A DNA stretch of 64,000 bases from contig OZ037765.1 in assembly GCA_964035545.1 (NCBI GenBank), positions 10,038,698 through 10,102,697 on the forward strand, written 5' to 3'. Origin of the DNA: Bugula neritina (Eukaryota; Bryozoa; Gymnolaemata; Cheilostomatida; Bugulidae). A program made the position numbers and the translations under genes. Positions within the stretch are counted from its first letter, which is position 1. Each line of letters opens with the position of its first letter. The notes below the pieces were generated by a model. The model did no database searches, was not told the origin of the DNA, and worked only from the letters and a program-made list of their open reading frames with translations. Positions 51,413-64,000 of the stretch are shown here, piece after piece.

Positions 51413-54400
51413 TCAACTAGCATCATGAGTTTCATTCGGCAACTTTTCAGATATTTTTTCCAAAATCCGTGAAATATTGGAAGGTAATGCCTACAACAAA
51501 AATTAATAATTTATTTTATAAAACATAGGTGAGCAAGCGAAAAGTCTAGACATATAATACATACCAACTGCCAGTAAATATAGCTACACTAATATAGTTT
51601 ATATTTCCAGTGAAAACAGAAAAGTTCAACCTCAAAATTTTGAATAGAGTACTATCTTAAGTCTAGAGGTTTCCATAACTAAGATTATTAAACCTGCTCG
51701 AAGAGTATACTGTAAGTACAGCAAATTTACAATAAATATACAATATTTGCAAAGTATATGTACAGTGTACGCACAGTATATGTACAGTGTCTGCACAGTG
51801 TATGCGCATTGTGTGTTAAGTTATTAGTTACAACTATTATGTACAGTTATTACATACAGCAAAATATTCACAGCACATTATGCACAACATAGCACGTAAA
51901 TAAGGAGATACTCAGCATGATGTCTGACCTTCAACTTTTCAACTCTGAAGTCATCCTTGTCAGAATTATTCTCACTAATGACTACAAGCTTAGTAATTTC
52001 ACAGACACCTTCTAAAATAGCTTTGTCTATAGCTATCTGCATGTCTTTCACCTCTACTTTGTCAGGGAATTGATCCTGTAACAGTGAACAAAATCCATAT
52101 GGAATAGTATGGCAACTTTTCCTAAAAGTTTTTTTAGCATTTGGCAAATATGCAATTTATTTTAGTTCTAGTTTAGATCAAAGAGTTTCTAGACTTAGAT
52201 TAAAGAGACTACAAATAAATATTAATAACTCGACAGTCGTGAACTAGACCTATCTATGTTTCTATACACAGTAAATGAAAAATACAGCTTGCCTTATATT
52301 GGACAAAAACACATAACCCTGTTGAAAAGTTGAATCCAATTAAATTATTACAAATTATAATCTTGCACAATGAAACGCTGAATGATTATCAAAGTCATAC
52401 AAGCATGGCTAGATTCTAAGGAATTGACCGTATATTCTATAAGCAAGGTTACTCTTGTGTACAGATGCACTTTATGATGGTTATGGCCAATAAATAAGCT
52501 AAAAAATTCACCTGTAAGAAAACAGAGATCTAAATAAAGTAATAATAATTGATTAAAGTTCAGGTACCTCAAACCTATAGGACAGCCAGTTGTACAGGTC
52601 CATGGAGTCGTGCACAGCTTCAAGATGAGTGAGCTCATTGAGTGTGGTTGGCTTAGGTAGAGGCCAACCAATCTGCTCAGCCAACCACTTACCAGTGATT
52701 GGCTGGCCAGCTGAGAATTGTCGGGCGTATTTGAGTAGCATAGTAGTAACAAAGGCAGACTGCAGCGGGATGGGGGCACAGCAGAACACGTACCTACAAT
52801 TATATCATCATGAATACACTGAATGATACCACAGCTAACTGCAAGGTTTACAAATACGCTATCTGGTGAAATACTGCTTTTACATTATGATGAATTCAAT
52901 ACATTTCAAACCCCAATTTAAAAATTTATGACATCACTCTGTTACAACACTAGTTAGTTAAGATAAATCTAGACAATTATTCTAGAATATGAACAATAAA
53001 CTAGTGTAGTCCTCTAGACGAATGCTACAATACTGACCTGGTCCTAAGAGGCATTTCAATATGTTCAATAATCTCAGCAATTTGCTTGAATTGGTCTATT
53101 TGACACAGGAAGTATTTATCACCGTCTATGGTCATTAGTGACAAGAAGATATCTATAATATCTGACAGAGATGCGTGAGGTAGATAGTAACCATATAATT
53201 CTATCTACAACATACATTACATGTATAACTAACAAATGATTGCAAGACAAAATATTGTATTATATATTTCCAATATAATAAAATACATAACTTTGAATGC
53301 TCAAGTGTCAAGAATAATAGAGAAATATAAAATGCACACCGATATTGTTTAGAAACATAGCCCTCACCTGTATAATTATTATCCATTGCTATGTATACAT
53401 ACTGTTATCACATAAAAAAGCAAGAATCTTGCACTAACAACAACTTTGCAAAATAAAATTATTGTACCCAAAGAAAATGTCACATACACACATGAGAAAC
53501 TTACAAATTAAAAAATGCTTAAAGAAGACATTTTGAGTGTTGCATACCATGTCGGCGGTAGGATGAATGCCAGCTTTGTCTATAGGATTAATCTGTTTGT
53601 TCAGAAGATCATGCATCAACTCCAGGTCTTTTCCATGGAATGTTGTAACATAACCTGAATGATAGAACACCAAGCGTGTTTCATACACTCAACAGAATAT
53701 AATGAGAGTAGAAATACAACTAAATGCGTGGTAAATTATTTATAAATAAAACATGAATAAAATACCTTTGTCTTTATGTGTTGTACCATATCTGCCACAC
53801 CGCCCAGCAATCTGCAGGGCCTGTGAGGGTGAGATAACTGTGTTTATCTTAGAGCCTCGACTCTCTCTACACATTACAGAACAACAATTGGTTATACAAC
53901 AGCTAAATTATGACATAATAACCATAACATTTAAGAGTTCCTGAAAAAAATTGCTCACTATAACCTTTATAACAGGAGTTACTATGCTACATGCTTATAT
54001 GTAGCAACACATGTAGTCATAGGATAAAAAAACCCAAAGGAAATAGCATGCAATAAAATGTAATGTCTCATGGGGTTTCATTTACCAAAGCAACTCCAAT
54101 ACTTACTCTATTTTCAACAGAGAGTAGAAGATAACTCTTCTGATATTGAGATTTATTCCCATTCCAATGGCATCAGTTGCTATCAAGACTTTACAAGGAT
54201 CTTCAGGGTCATTAAATCTTGAAGCTTGAGCCAGCTTTGTGCCTAAATAGCACAGTTATCAATACATTAGAGCAAAACAGTGTACAGCAAGTTATTGTAA
54301 TTATAGGTATATATTCAAAGAAGAAACTTTTACAGTGGCTGTTCATTGTTAGATAAGATTTTCTGTGCGCAGAATGCTGAAACTTTACGCTCAAAAATGG

Positions 54401-57400
54401 GCATTCAGAACTTTCAGAAACTTAAGCAGTTAGCACTATACAACTTGTAACTCCCAGCATTAAGCTCTCACCCTTAAACTCACACATCGTTTACATATGC
54501 TTTGGCAACAACATTAGTTTCTTTCATTGCAAAGATTGTCATAATATGGTGGCTGTTTATATTGTAAGCTCCTCCCGCTTATTATAACTATATAGATACT
54601 GTGTTTTATATGATATGTAGATTCAACTAAATAAACCAGTATCTGATCCACATCTTTATAAACACCTACAAATTATTACAAATGACGACTACACAAATAA
54701 GTCACAACAAATCACGACATGAAGACAAAGATGTAGGTCAAATGTGTTGCATGTTGACGAGGAGACAACCCCTAAAACAACTGCTGTACACATATTGAGT
54801 CATCATATAAGAATGTACAAATATACACAGTTAGCTACCGTTATACAAGAAGTCTAGTAAACATATACCAGGTACCTGGTGGGAGACCTCCGTATATAAC
54901 AGCACACTGTCTGCCCATTTTCTCCAACTCTCTACACAGTTGGTATATACTAGACTTGTTGAAGCAGACAATACAGTCCCCATCCTGCACATTCTCAATA
55001 CTACCGAGGGGTTCATTCATGTATTCTATCGGAGTTAACCTTTTGTACCTGCAAATTGCCATAAAAATTAGTAATTCAATTTTAAATTAAAGGCGAAACA
55101 AAAAATTAAATTATCCTAAATTACTATTTGAAGTAAAGTAAGATATTCTCAAACAAGAAGGTCATCTTGGGTCAAGGGACAATAACTTTGAATGAGCTTA
55201 CAGATAACTCTTGGCTACACGCTAGATGTAAAGAATTGAAGAATCACACTTTAGTTAGTAAATTGAAATATGTATAAGGTAAGATATCCGCTGATAGACT
55301 AATAAAATATTGGATGTTGCAGACCTTTTGACTTCTACTGTATCGCCAGTATCAAGAGCTATATTCTTAATCAGATCTATCACTGCTTCTTCTCCACACA
55401 AGTGTACTTCATCAGCATTAACACCTACAAACAGAAGTGCCATATTGTATTCTGTAAAATAGAACTTGTTAAAATTGGCATTGTTACCTTTCGAGTTGTA
55501 ACAAGGCATAACTCACAAAAGACCTATTCATATAACAACTATCTGCTACAAATTATAATCATTGATAAGTGTCTAGGATCTAAAATATTTGTAAAGTTTC
55601 AATTTTTTAAGAAAATAGTAAAAATAGCAATGATAGGATTATTTATTTAGTCTCTGCTCTCCATTATGGCAAGCAAATGAGTGGTAGAATTATATAGCAC
55701 AGTTAGCAGTCCAGGGTTGGAGTAATTGTAATTTGTAATTGGTTGTAATGAATTACATTTCTTTCAAGTAATTGAATGTAATTTGTAATTGATGTATAAA
55801 AATGTAATTGCAATTAATTACATATCTAATGTAATTCATTTTTACAATTACTTTATAATTTCATGTCAATTACTTCAAATTTTTAAATCTCAAAAATTTC
55901 ATGATTTTCTTACTGTTAAATAACAAGTTCAGATTATCACTGTTGAGAACAAAGGAGGTTCATCTTTGTCCAAAAATTGCCCCTGTTAGTTGGACCCTAG
56001 AAGTGAGATTTCATAACATCTATTTATCCCTTGTGAGAACAAAAGTAATTGTAATTGTAATTAATTACATTGCCATGTAATTGTAATTAATTAAATTACT
56101 TTTTAACAGTAATTATAATTGTAATTGACAATTTTTTATGTAATTGTAATCAATTACATTCCCATGTAAGTGGCCCCAATCCTGGTTAGCACTAACCTAG
56201 AAAGGCTCGTAACCATGCCCACCCCCTCTGTTTGTCTCGCAACATCTGGATCTCATCTATAATAGCTACTTCAATAGGCCTCTCTATATCGGTCATCTCC
56301 ACTGTGCATGATACATGTGCAGCTGGCATCAGACCTATATTTAAAAAAAGCTATTCCTGAAAAGTTAAAAATAAAAAGTATATTTTGAAGAACTTCAGCA
56401 TGGCTTCAAGTTTTACAGACAAAGTTGCCACTCACTATAAAAGAAGCTACCAAATGACTACAGAAGGGTAGAAAACAAAAGCTATATATAAGTGGGTGTA
56501 AATTTCATCTGGACAGAAATGAGACTCACTTCACAATATGAAACAAACTTTACATACCTTCTGGGTCAGCAAAATTTCGCTCTTCTCCGGTGACTAAATC
56601 ACACGCAATCCCGACATCATTAGATTTTTGTGCCAATTCTACAGCTAGCATTTTTAGTGGCCCGCAGTATATGCCAGATTTAGATGCTAAATATCTAAAA
56701 TGACAAATAATGGGAATTTAATATTTTATTTTATTTTCTTTATTCATGAGAGTACAATACTCTTGCAGAAAAGCTATCTTGTTAAACATGTGATTAGATA
56801 ACGGAGAATTAAAGTACACAAACCTTTGAAAGGCATGATATGTTTTTCCGCTGTTAGTTGGCCCTGCATGAATAACTATCGTTCTCTGTTTCGCACGAGC
56901 TAGTGGAAAAAGCTGAGCTGGGGAAGTCAGGTTTGAGGCGTGGCGTAAATCTTTCACGTAGTCTAAATGGGGATACATCTGTAACAGTTGCCACAATAAA
57001 ATTCAAAATTAAAAAAATTATCACAAACTCGATAGCAATCTTTAAAATTGTTGAATAACAAAAAGCTAACAATTTTTTCAGCTGGTAGTCACGTGTGTGA
57101 ATAAAAACAGTCAAGTTCCTGATAGAAAGGAATATTCTCAAAAAATTTAGTCACTTTTCAAGTTTCATGTTAAATTTAATACTCCAAGGATTCGTATATG
57201 ATGACTCACCACTTTGGCATGCTGCAGGAAAAAAGGAAACAGGTCTGTAGCAGTTCCATAGCCATTTATAATATCGCTAAGTTTGATATGAAGTTCTGAA
57301 GGCAAAGGGCTGATGGTGGCACAGTATTTCCTGAACTCACTAAAAGCTTGAAGGAATAATGAATGCTCCATTCCTGCACAAAGACACATATCACAACTTC

Positions 57401-58131
57401 AATATTATAATTTTACAATAACTGAAAAAAAGTTTTTATAGAAGCATTTTTTATCTTTCAGTCTATTTACTGAAAAACTAGGACATTGAATTAATATAAT
57501 ATTTATGCCAACAAATAAAAGCAGATTCATGTTTGCATGGTGAAATAATAATATTACGGTAACAGCCGGCAGATAAAAATATGTCTTGTTGAAAAAAACA
57601 AGTGCCAAAAGAACTTAATAGAGAAAATGGACCTTGCTGCATTGCGAGGGATTTTACTTCTGGTTGCCTAAAGAACTGGTTCAAAACGGCCAATATGTCA
57701 GCTTTTGATAGAGGTCCAGCAAAGTCTAGAGCCACAGAGTCATCTGTAGACGTGTTTGGACTTTGAGACGGAAGAACTGAAGGTTTGATAACTCCAGCCA
57801 CTATCATAATACATTAGAATATTGTGTACTAACAGCATTTGGATCGTTTAATTCAGTGTATTTGATATATCATTTTTAATAAAAAATTTTTTTTGATAAC
57901 TGTGAGCTACTATGCTCTTTATACGACAACTTTTAATTATTACTCACATGAAACTGGTTTTTTAGGGGTTTGAGTTAATTTGAGCTGCTTGGCTACTCTT
58001 GACGACACTTTTGTTCTCTTGTGACTACGATTGTGCACATTATTTCTAAGTATGTATGAACAAGACAAGAATGCTTTGTGCCTAGCCCCAGTAGGACATC
58101 TCAAAACCAATTGTGTGCTGAACAGATGCAT
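51413..58131 (-). CDS. SUPV3L1: Mitochondrial ATP-dependent RNA helicase SUV3 (15 exons)
   Basis: SUPV3L1 unwinds RNA in the mitochondrial matrix and feeds it to PNPase for decay. Exons: 57948-58131, 57633-57800, 57210-57373, 56824-56978, 56558-56694, 56197-56334, 55325-55424, 54876-55048, 54107-54242, 53766-53866, 53548-53654, 53038-53204, 52568-52793, 51929-52075, 51413-51490. They close at 726 codons (human 786). The first 50 residues are basic with almost no acidic residues ([13 protein letters not shown]), as in a mitochondrial presequence. Helicase motifs: Walker A GPTNSGKT, motif Ia [13 protein letters not shown] box, then [25 protein letters not shown] and [10 protein letters not shown] (motif VI). 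The family's C-terminal domain follows ([20 protein letters not shown]). The last exon is short and divergent. Confidence 0.97.
55711..56184. mobile_element. hAT-like non-autonomous element in a SUPV3L1 intron
   Basis: The left end CCAGGGTTGGAGTAATTG and right end GGCCCCAATCCTG are imperfect inverted repeats, and both arms are filled with GTAATTGTAATTAATTAC words. The flanks carry a near-perfect duplication, GTTAGCAG (55702-55709) and GTTAGCAC (56185-56192), of the 8-bp size made by hAT transposases. There is no open frame. The right copy of the duplication overlaps the donor of SUPV3L1 exon 6. Confidence 0.8.
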
Positions 58132-58489
58132 TTGGAAAGTGGATATAGAGTGCCTAAACCATTTACCTACAATGTGAATGTAAGGGAAAGGGTAAAATTG
58201 GCTTGAGTTGCCTTCCTAAAGTAATAGATTTGAAAGACTCGGTGTATGCAAACAAGTTGGAGTATATAAAAATTCATTTTATTTTCAATCTAAAATTTGA
58301 AAGTATCAAGAATTATAATACTCAGTGTATGAGTATCTTCAAAACAACCTCACTAAAACATGGCTGTTAGCATTTTAGCTAAAACTTAAAAAAATAACTT
58401 AACTTTAAGCATATGCTAGAAGATGACAACCTGAAACAAAATAACACAAAAGGCAGAGACAGAGGCACTCATTAATTTTGCGCCATTAT

Positions 58490-59150
58490 GTCCAATTTTT
58501 ATGAGGTGAGTTATCAATATAACTAAAATTAACAGAATATCATTATCATTATGATATTCAATTTCATGCCATAGTAATAAGCATAACTCATATTGTAATC
58601 AATGTCAATAATTAATTAATTCATTATCAAATTTAATATAAATTGAAATATTAATGACCTCATCATTATGATTATGAGTGAGCATTAATGATCACGTGCC
58701 AATATGAATCAGAATGCCATAATTATTGAATATCAAATTTAATATCAATATTCAATAATTATATTTATAATCCATTCAATTAATATTATTATCAATATGA
58801 ATAGGAGCTTGAATTGGGATACCAATTACAATATCAATATGAATATGTCAAGCTGTTGCATAATAATAATTTAAATTAACTCAAATTTACATTGACATTT
58901 ACATAGTCCGTATTAGTATGATTATCAGTTGAGACTTGAGTATGACTATCACTATGAATATTACCCTAACTATCACTAAGTATCAGTACTACTATGGGTA
59001 TGACTGAGTATGAGACATAACACTCATTAACACTAACACTAACAGTGACTCATCACTCATGTCTACCAGTACGGGTACCACTACGGCTACCAGTCTAAGA
59101 CTAGGAGTATTAACATGATGATGATGAACTTGAACGAAGATGATGATGAT
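58490..59150. repeat. ACT/AGT-rich low-complexity block D
   Basis: The block moves from ATTATCATTATGATATTCAA-type words into CACTATGAATATTACC and TACCAGTACGGGTACCACTA, with many short inverted repeats. It starts about 360 bp upstream of the SUPV3L1 start codon. Confidence 0.7.
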
Positions 59151-59389
59151 CACTGTAATAACTTCATGCTGCCAATTTACAATTACAATGTGTTATAAGT
59201 TCTGCAACGTGATCACATAACAATAAATAAAATATAACCAGCAAGCCACTTTGATCTCTCTACAAATCTACACTGTCAATCTCCTATGGTAGTTTATTTT
59301 GTACTTACTAGTTCGTCTCGTTGGTTCATGCGATCAACTTGTCTCACAGGCTATATTACTGCCGTAACGTAACAAATAGTTCTACAAAC

Positions 59390-59694
59390 AGCTCCGAGTT
59401 GGGGGTGAATGAGTGCAGTAGTTTGGGTTCTCGAGTTTGGAGTTGAGAGCTTTACAAAATATTCAACTACAAAATTAAAAACTTCCAAATACTACATTTA
59501 TTCACTCCCACTTGGAGTTGCTTATAAAACCATTCTGACTAGACCACTAGTTAACTTTTTGACCAACATTCTTGGTGGTCACTGAGTGCAGTAGTTCAGG
59601 AGTCTTGAGTTTGGAGTTGGGTATTTGAAATTAGAACTCTGAACTCCCAACTCTTAAACTATTGCACTCAATGACCACCAACTCAATGCTGCTT
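59390..59694. repeat. Two related hairpin-forming inverted repeats
   Basis: One inverted repeat spans about 59390-59522 and a second about 59566-59694. Their left arms share GAGTGCAGTAGTT followed by GAGTTTGGAGTTG, and each has an inverted partner about 60-90 bp on. They look like two tandem copies of one small foldback unit. Confidence 0.65.
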
Positions 59695-60475
59695 CTAGCA
59701 GCTTTCTATAGGTTGCAAGGGGGTTTATCTTTCAGCAGCTATAATAATGACAGCAATATTTATCAATAACGTGGTTTTGTTTAAAACCTTGTGCATGATG
59801 GTGAAAGTAAAAACTACAGTTTTGGTATGGCTAAAAGTTTTAATCTGCTTTGAAAAGTGCAAATTGGGCTACTGCACTTTCTATAATTGTTGCATTTTAT
59901 AGTGCTTCACTATTCAGGCATAATTTCTTATATATGAGGTTCACTATTCAAGAAGCGATTTAACTTCTTTATGGACATTTTGTTTGATTTTGCTCTATTG
60001 CATCTGCTACCCTTTGCTTGAAGGTTCTAGGCCTTAGACCAAATAAATACACACCTATATTATATGGTACAACAAGAGGTAAATACTACTGTAAGTGTAT
60101 GTATATATTATTATAGTTATACTATTGCTGACACAAAGTGGCGAATAATAGAGAATTGAAGTAAAAAGTTTGGAGTTTGCATAATGCTCTCCAAACGTTT
60201 GGCAAGCTAAAAAGTTAAATAATGTGGGTATGCACATAACAAGTATACTATGATAAGTTTTATAATATAGCTAGTAATTTGCATACTATAAAATTTCAAC
60301 ATGGGTCCAATAAATTAATATCAATCAAGATTTATAAGACAAGTTATATTACATTTACAATAAAAATTAATTTTTGAAATCAACCAATTGAAAATTGAAA
60401 TTTGATTTGATTGAAATCAAATCCACCTAGCTGTGTATAAATGCTGCTTCGAGATTTGTCCCCTTGTCAGCACCG

Positions 60476-60621
<146 letters not shown>

Positions 60622-60879
60622 CGAACATCAATTGATATTTTAGGTAGATGAGAATATACTTTTATAAGATCTAAAATTAAAACATAATATGCAACCATGT
60701 CATCTATTTAATTCACTATTGTTTTTTCTTACCTATTTCCACTTTGTCCTGTTCGGGTAGCGGGATCTATTTCACTATGGCTCAGCTGATTTGCAGTGTG
60801 TTTCTTTAAAATTTACAGCAAGCAAATTTAATCTTGAGTTATCCTACCAATATGTTATAAATGTTTCTACTTAGAAGAC

Positions 60880-60960
60880 ACGCCCAGCGCATCCTTCCCT
60901 TCTGGATGCGCCGAAATCGAAAATATCACCCTGGATGCGTCTACCTTCCGACTGTCTGAC
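60880..60960. promoter_or_regulatory. GC-rich patch with hairpin and repeated GGATGCG, possible promoter or 5' UTR exon
   Basis: GCGCATCC (60887-60894) and GGATGCGC (60904-60911) form a perfect 8-bp stem with a 9-base loop, and GGATGCG recurs at 60933. This CpG-containing patch stands out from its AT-rich surroundings. It could be the promoter or non-coding first exon of the BCR-like gene, whose coding exon begins directly after an acceptor. Confidence 0.3.
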
Positions 60961-61229
60961 TGTCGTTTCTCAATGTAAACTGGTGAACTCATAAATAGCA
61001 GCTCCATTATAAACCGTTATTTTGTACCAGAACTTCCGTATTCCGTGCACAATAACATATAAATTGTTGTTTTTAGTTTTATCTTAGATGGCTGATACTC
61101 ATACTCACATTCACATTGAGTATTGATGCTACTAAACGCGTCTTTTTGTAAGATTATTTCTTGTTTGACAAGTTCTTAAAAAAATTATTTTAAAACATAT
61201 ACTTTGCTGTTAAAATTATTGTTGTATTT

Positions 61230-61850
61230 TTTTTAATAGAATAATTATAACTTATAGTTATAAGTCTAAGAGACTAAGAATAAGAGTAAGAGTAAGACTG
61301 AGTTAGACTTCGAGCAAAACTTTCTTATACTATAATAGTATTATAGTATAAGAAAGTTAGATAATAGTATTATAGTATAAGAAGGTTTTGCTCGTAGTCT
61401 AACGCAGTCTTACTCTTAGTCTCTTAGTTTTAGTTTTTCTTTTACTTTTGGACTTTGTCTTTAGCTTTTTACTTCAAGTTTTAGTTTTACAGCTTTGCTC
61501 TTATGTTTTAATCTTTAGGTTTTAAATGTGAGTCTTTAAAATAAGAATAACTATTTTACTATAAAAATTATTTATTGAGTTTAGTTATTTACTTAGACAT
61601 TACTTACTCTTACTCTTAGTGTCTAATACTAATACTAGTAGTAATACTAATAGTAACACTAATACTAATAGTATTATTATTAGTAATAGTAATAAGTAAT
61701 GCATATTGGGATTACTATTTGGTATACTAAACTAAATACTCACAGATCTAAGACTAATACTAATAGTTATGATTTATAACTTGTAGCAGTAGTTATATTT
61801 AAACTTAAATTTAATGTTATAACAGTTAGTAGTAATATCACTCTATGCCC
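61230..61850. repeat. ACT/AGT-rich block E with a large inverted repeat
   Basis: The left part (about 61262-61427) is a large imperfect palindrome: CTAAGAGACTAAGA and TTAGACTTCGAGCAAAAC on the left return inverted on the right as GTTTTGCTCGTAGTCTAA and TCTTAGTCTCTTAG, around a symmetric TATACTATAATAGTATTATA core. The right part is TAATACTAATAGTAATACTA-type sequence. Confidence 0.75.
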
Positions 61851-63273
61851 TACAGCTATGCCTATAATAGCATTTGTGTTTGACTAGAACTAGAATAAAG
61901 TCTTGAATTAATGTTATATCAGCAGTAGATTAGATATTTATATTTGTTTAGTTTATGCTCATTTGTTGATATGTCATGTTAGCCCATTTAAATAGTGTTA
62001 GTTAGGCTTATACATATACTAAAATGTTTATATTTATGTTCATAAACATGAACTTTAGTATGTGTATGACTTTCACTAAATGAAGTGTTGAAAATACATT
62101 AGTATTAATGTTGAATGAAAATATTAAAATGCTATAACTAGAACTGTATATAAACTATAATATGGAATTATAGATACATCTTTCTATTCATATATTTCAA
62201 ACAAAATGTTTACCCTGTAAATATCCTTGAAGCTTTTCTCTCAAATTTTATTATACTTCTGCTGCCATTTTCAAACTAAAAAGTTAACTAAATTAAAATT
62301 ACTTTTTGATTTTCGAAATGTCTCTACCTACAAATAAAATGTCCTTGTTTTTACAACATAAAATAATAATAATAGTTCTTATACTATTTCACTTGCTTTA
62401 TTATAGATTTTATTTTTTATCTGACCTTGAATATTACTTCTCTTTTAGGTTGGAAATCTATCGATGACAATGTTTGACATTTAATAGTCCCAGAAAGCGT
62501 AGTTTTATCAGCGAAATAGATTTACAAATACATTAAAATCAGGTAATGATGTAAAATAGATAGTTACTTAATTCAAACCCTACGGTACTCCCAACTCAAT
62601 CATAAGTTCTATAAACTAGGCTGACCCTTCGCTGTCAGACCTTTCTATGTTTTTCTTGAGTTGCTGCATGTGAACAGTTAAATCTTGTGTGCTGTTGTGT
62701 GTATATTTGCAACGTAATAAAAAGTTACATCACTTATTTCCACCATTCCAATAAATAGTATAGTTTTTGTTGAGTAAATAAAGTAACGCATTGAGAGGTT
62801 AGAAATTTTTACTACTTGCCATTCCTCAAGATACTTCCTAAAATCAGCTGAAAATTCTTCTTTAAAGTCAACACTGCAGATTAAATTTTTCTATTCTTAA
62901 CACACCATACATATAGGTTTGAATTCTTCTTATGGGTAGCATGCTTTCATTGGTTATATAATTTATAACTCTATGAAGATGATTATTTATCATAGATTGC
63001 ATGACTACTGAAAATATGTTTTATTTTGTAAGTATGACTTTCATAAAAAGTGTTACACAACGTAATGTAAGAGATAATAAATGGAAATCAAAAACAAGAA
63101 GTAAGTGCAATGTGGTAATGTGAGATTGTTAATGGCCAACTGTCACAACAAAATAATGTGCTGAGCCATGAGATAACTCATTTTTATGAGTTGCTGGTGT
63201 GATAATGTAAATTGAAGTTGTGGCAGTCAAGTAGTAGCCATTGTATTTTTTATATTTTTATTAATTTTTAGTT

Positions 63274-64000
63274 ATGGATTTAAAATCTAAAGCCACAGAG
63301 TTTGAGGCAGGCTGGAAAGCATCTTTCCCAAAAGATCCAGTACCTCGTCTCACATGTTTTGAGAGCACAAAATCTGCTGATAGCATGGAGGCTCAGCAGC
63401 AGTCCTTTAGATCTTTATTGCAAGCTACTTTGGACTACCACAACATCAGAATATCTGATTTAAAAAGAAAACTGAAGCAACAGCAGTTTATACTGGAATA
63501 TGTGGCTAAAGAATTGGAACAAATTCCAGTTCCAAGACATACTTTGAGCTACAAGCCACCACAATCGGACTCTAAGCCCCTGCCTCGACCAAGAAAGCCA
63601 CCAGCCATTCCAAAGAAGCCCAAGGCCCTTTCAGCAGATGGAGACAATTCACAGCCCGGTGCTATTCGTAGGATTCAGTCTGCACCATCCTCACACAAAC
63701 CGCCAGCTGTTGAAAAGCGGATGCAGTATAGTAGTGTATATGTTTCTAGTCCACAGTCGATAGAAGAGGAAGTTGAACCAACGAGTGATTTGTTGGAACA
63801 AAACACTGAACCGGCACTCCTCATGAGAGGCGACTCCACTGATGAACGTTTCAATACTTTTCAAGGTACTACATTTGGTAGTTCGATTAAAAAGCCGCAA
63901 TCAAAGATTGCTGAAGAAGAAATGGAAACATCAACCAATGCTGTGAGTAATCCCAATGATGAAAGTCCAGCAATTATAAGCAATCGCATCCAATCCAGTT
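63274..64000 (+). CDS. BCR: BCR-like RhoGEF/RhoGAP, first coding exon (truncated at right edge)
   Basis: The frame is open from ATG at 63274 to the window edge (242 codons). TTAATTTTTAG ends two bases before the ATG, so the 5' UTR is spliced. The N-terminal stretch FEAGWKASFPKDPVPRL is followed by a helical, heptad-like segment (about residues 45-85, with LQATLDYHNIRISDLKRK). That order matches the BCR oligomerisation coiled coil, which begins FAEAWKAQFPDSEPPRM. A later YSSVYVSS recalls the SIYVGG region of BCR. In between lie basic Pro-rich segments (PRPRKPPAIPKKPK) suited to SH3 binding. Full-length BCR has DH, PH, C2 and RhoGAP domains, which would lie right of the window. Identification rests on the N-terminus alone. 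Another coiled-coil signalling protein remains possible. Confidence 0.7.
   Translation, partial: MDLKSKATEFEAGWKASFPKDPVPRLTCFESTKSADSMEAQQQSFRSLLQATLDYHNIRISDLKRKLKQQQFILEYVAKELEQIPVPRHTLSYKPPQSDSKPLPRPRKPPAIPKKPKALSADGDNSQPGAIRRIQSAPSSHKPPAVEKRMQYSSVYVSSPQSIEEEVEPTSDLLEQNTEPALLMRGDSTDERFNTFQGTTFGSSIKKPQSKIAEEEMETSTNAVSNPNDESPAIISNRIQSS

Overview
This is animal nuclear DNA. It is AT-rich, and its genes are split by many GT-AG introns of roughly 100 bp to 1.6 kb. It holds microsatellites, a tRNA-derived SINE and several MITE-like inverted-repeat elements, and its genes are metazoan (Integrator, NURF, multisynthetase complex, spindle checkpoint). Protein divergence points to an invertebrate, perhaps a lophotrochozoan; that last step is a guess. 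There is no operon, phage or bacterial material.

Layout: (1) 33-3107 (+), the 3' exons of a cytosolic sulfotransferase cut by the left edge; (2) 4441-7821 (+), an SLC46-like major facilitator transporter; (3) 8343-15986 (-), INTS9, 18 exons, with a 20-bp minisatellite starting at one of its splice donors and a SINE pair in another intron; (4) 16952-20972 (+), PDIA6, head-to-head with INTS9; (5) 21123-23004 (-), an unrecognised two-exon gene of 512 codons, tail-to-tail with PDIA6; (6) 24883-44101 (-), a complete BPTF/NURF301 gene in 40 exons, with MITEs in its introns; (7) 45597-47068 (+), AIMP2, head-to-head with BPTF; (8) 47694-50678 (-), MAD2L1; (9) 51413-58131 (-), SUPV3L1, with a hAT-like element in one intron; (10) 63274-64000 (+), the first coding exon of a BCR-like gene cut by the right edge.

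I joined exons by hand using GT/AG sites, phase and family resemblance. The eight complete genes (2-9) each close in frame: 461, 663, 438, 512, 3023, 284, 210 and 726 codons. For the recognised families this is near the usual length. The genes do unrelated housekeeping jobs: snRNA processing, ER disulfide chemistry, chromatin remodelling, tRNA-synthetase scaffolding, mitotic checkpoint and mitochondrial RNA decay. Nothing suggests they form one pathway.

The non-coding part is the more unusual. It includes a splice-donor minisatellite in INTS9, two copies of one MITE family in BPTF introns, a second MITE type with GC-rich ends, a hAT-like element beside a splice donor, a tRNA-Thr-like SINE, and five quasi-palindromic ACT/AGT-rich blocks that all lie near gene 5' ends. 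I found no clear new multi-gene system.
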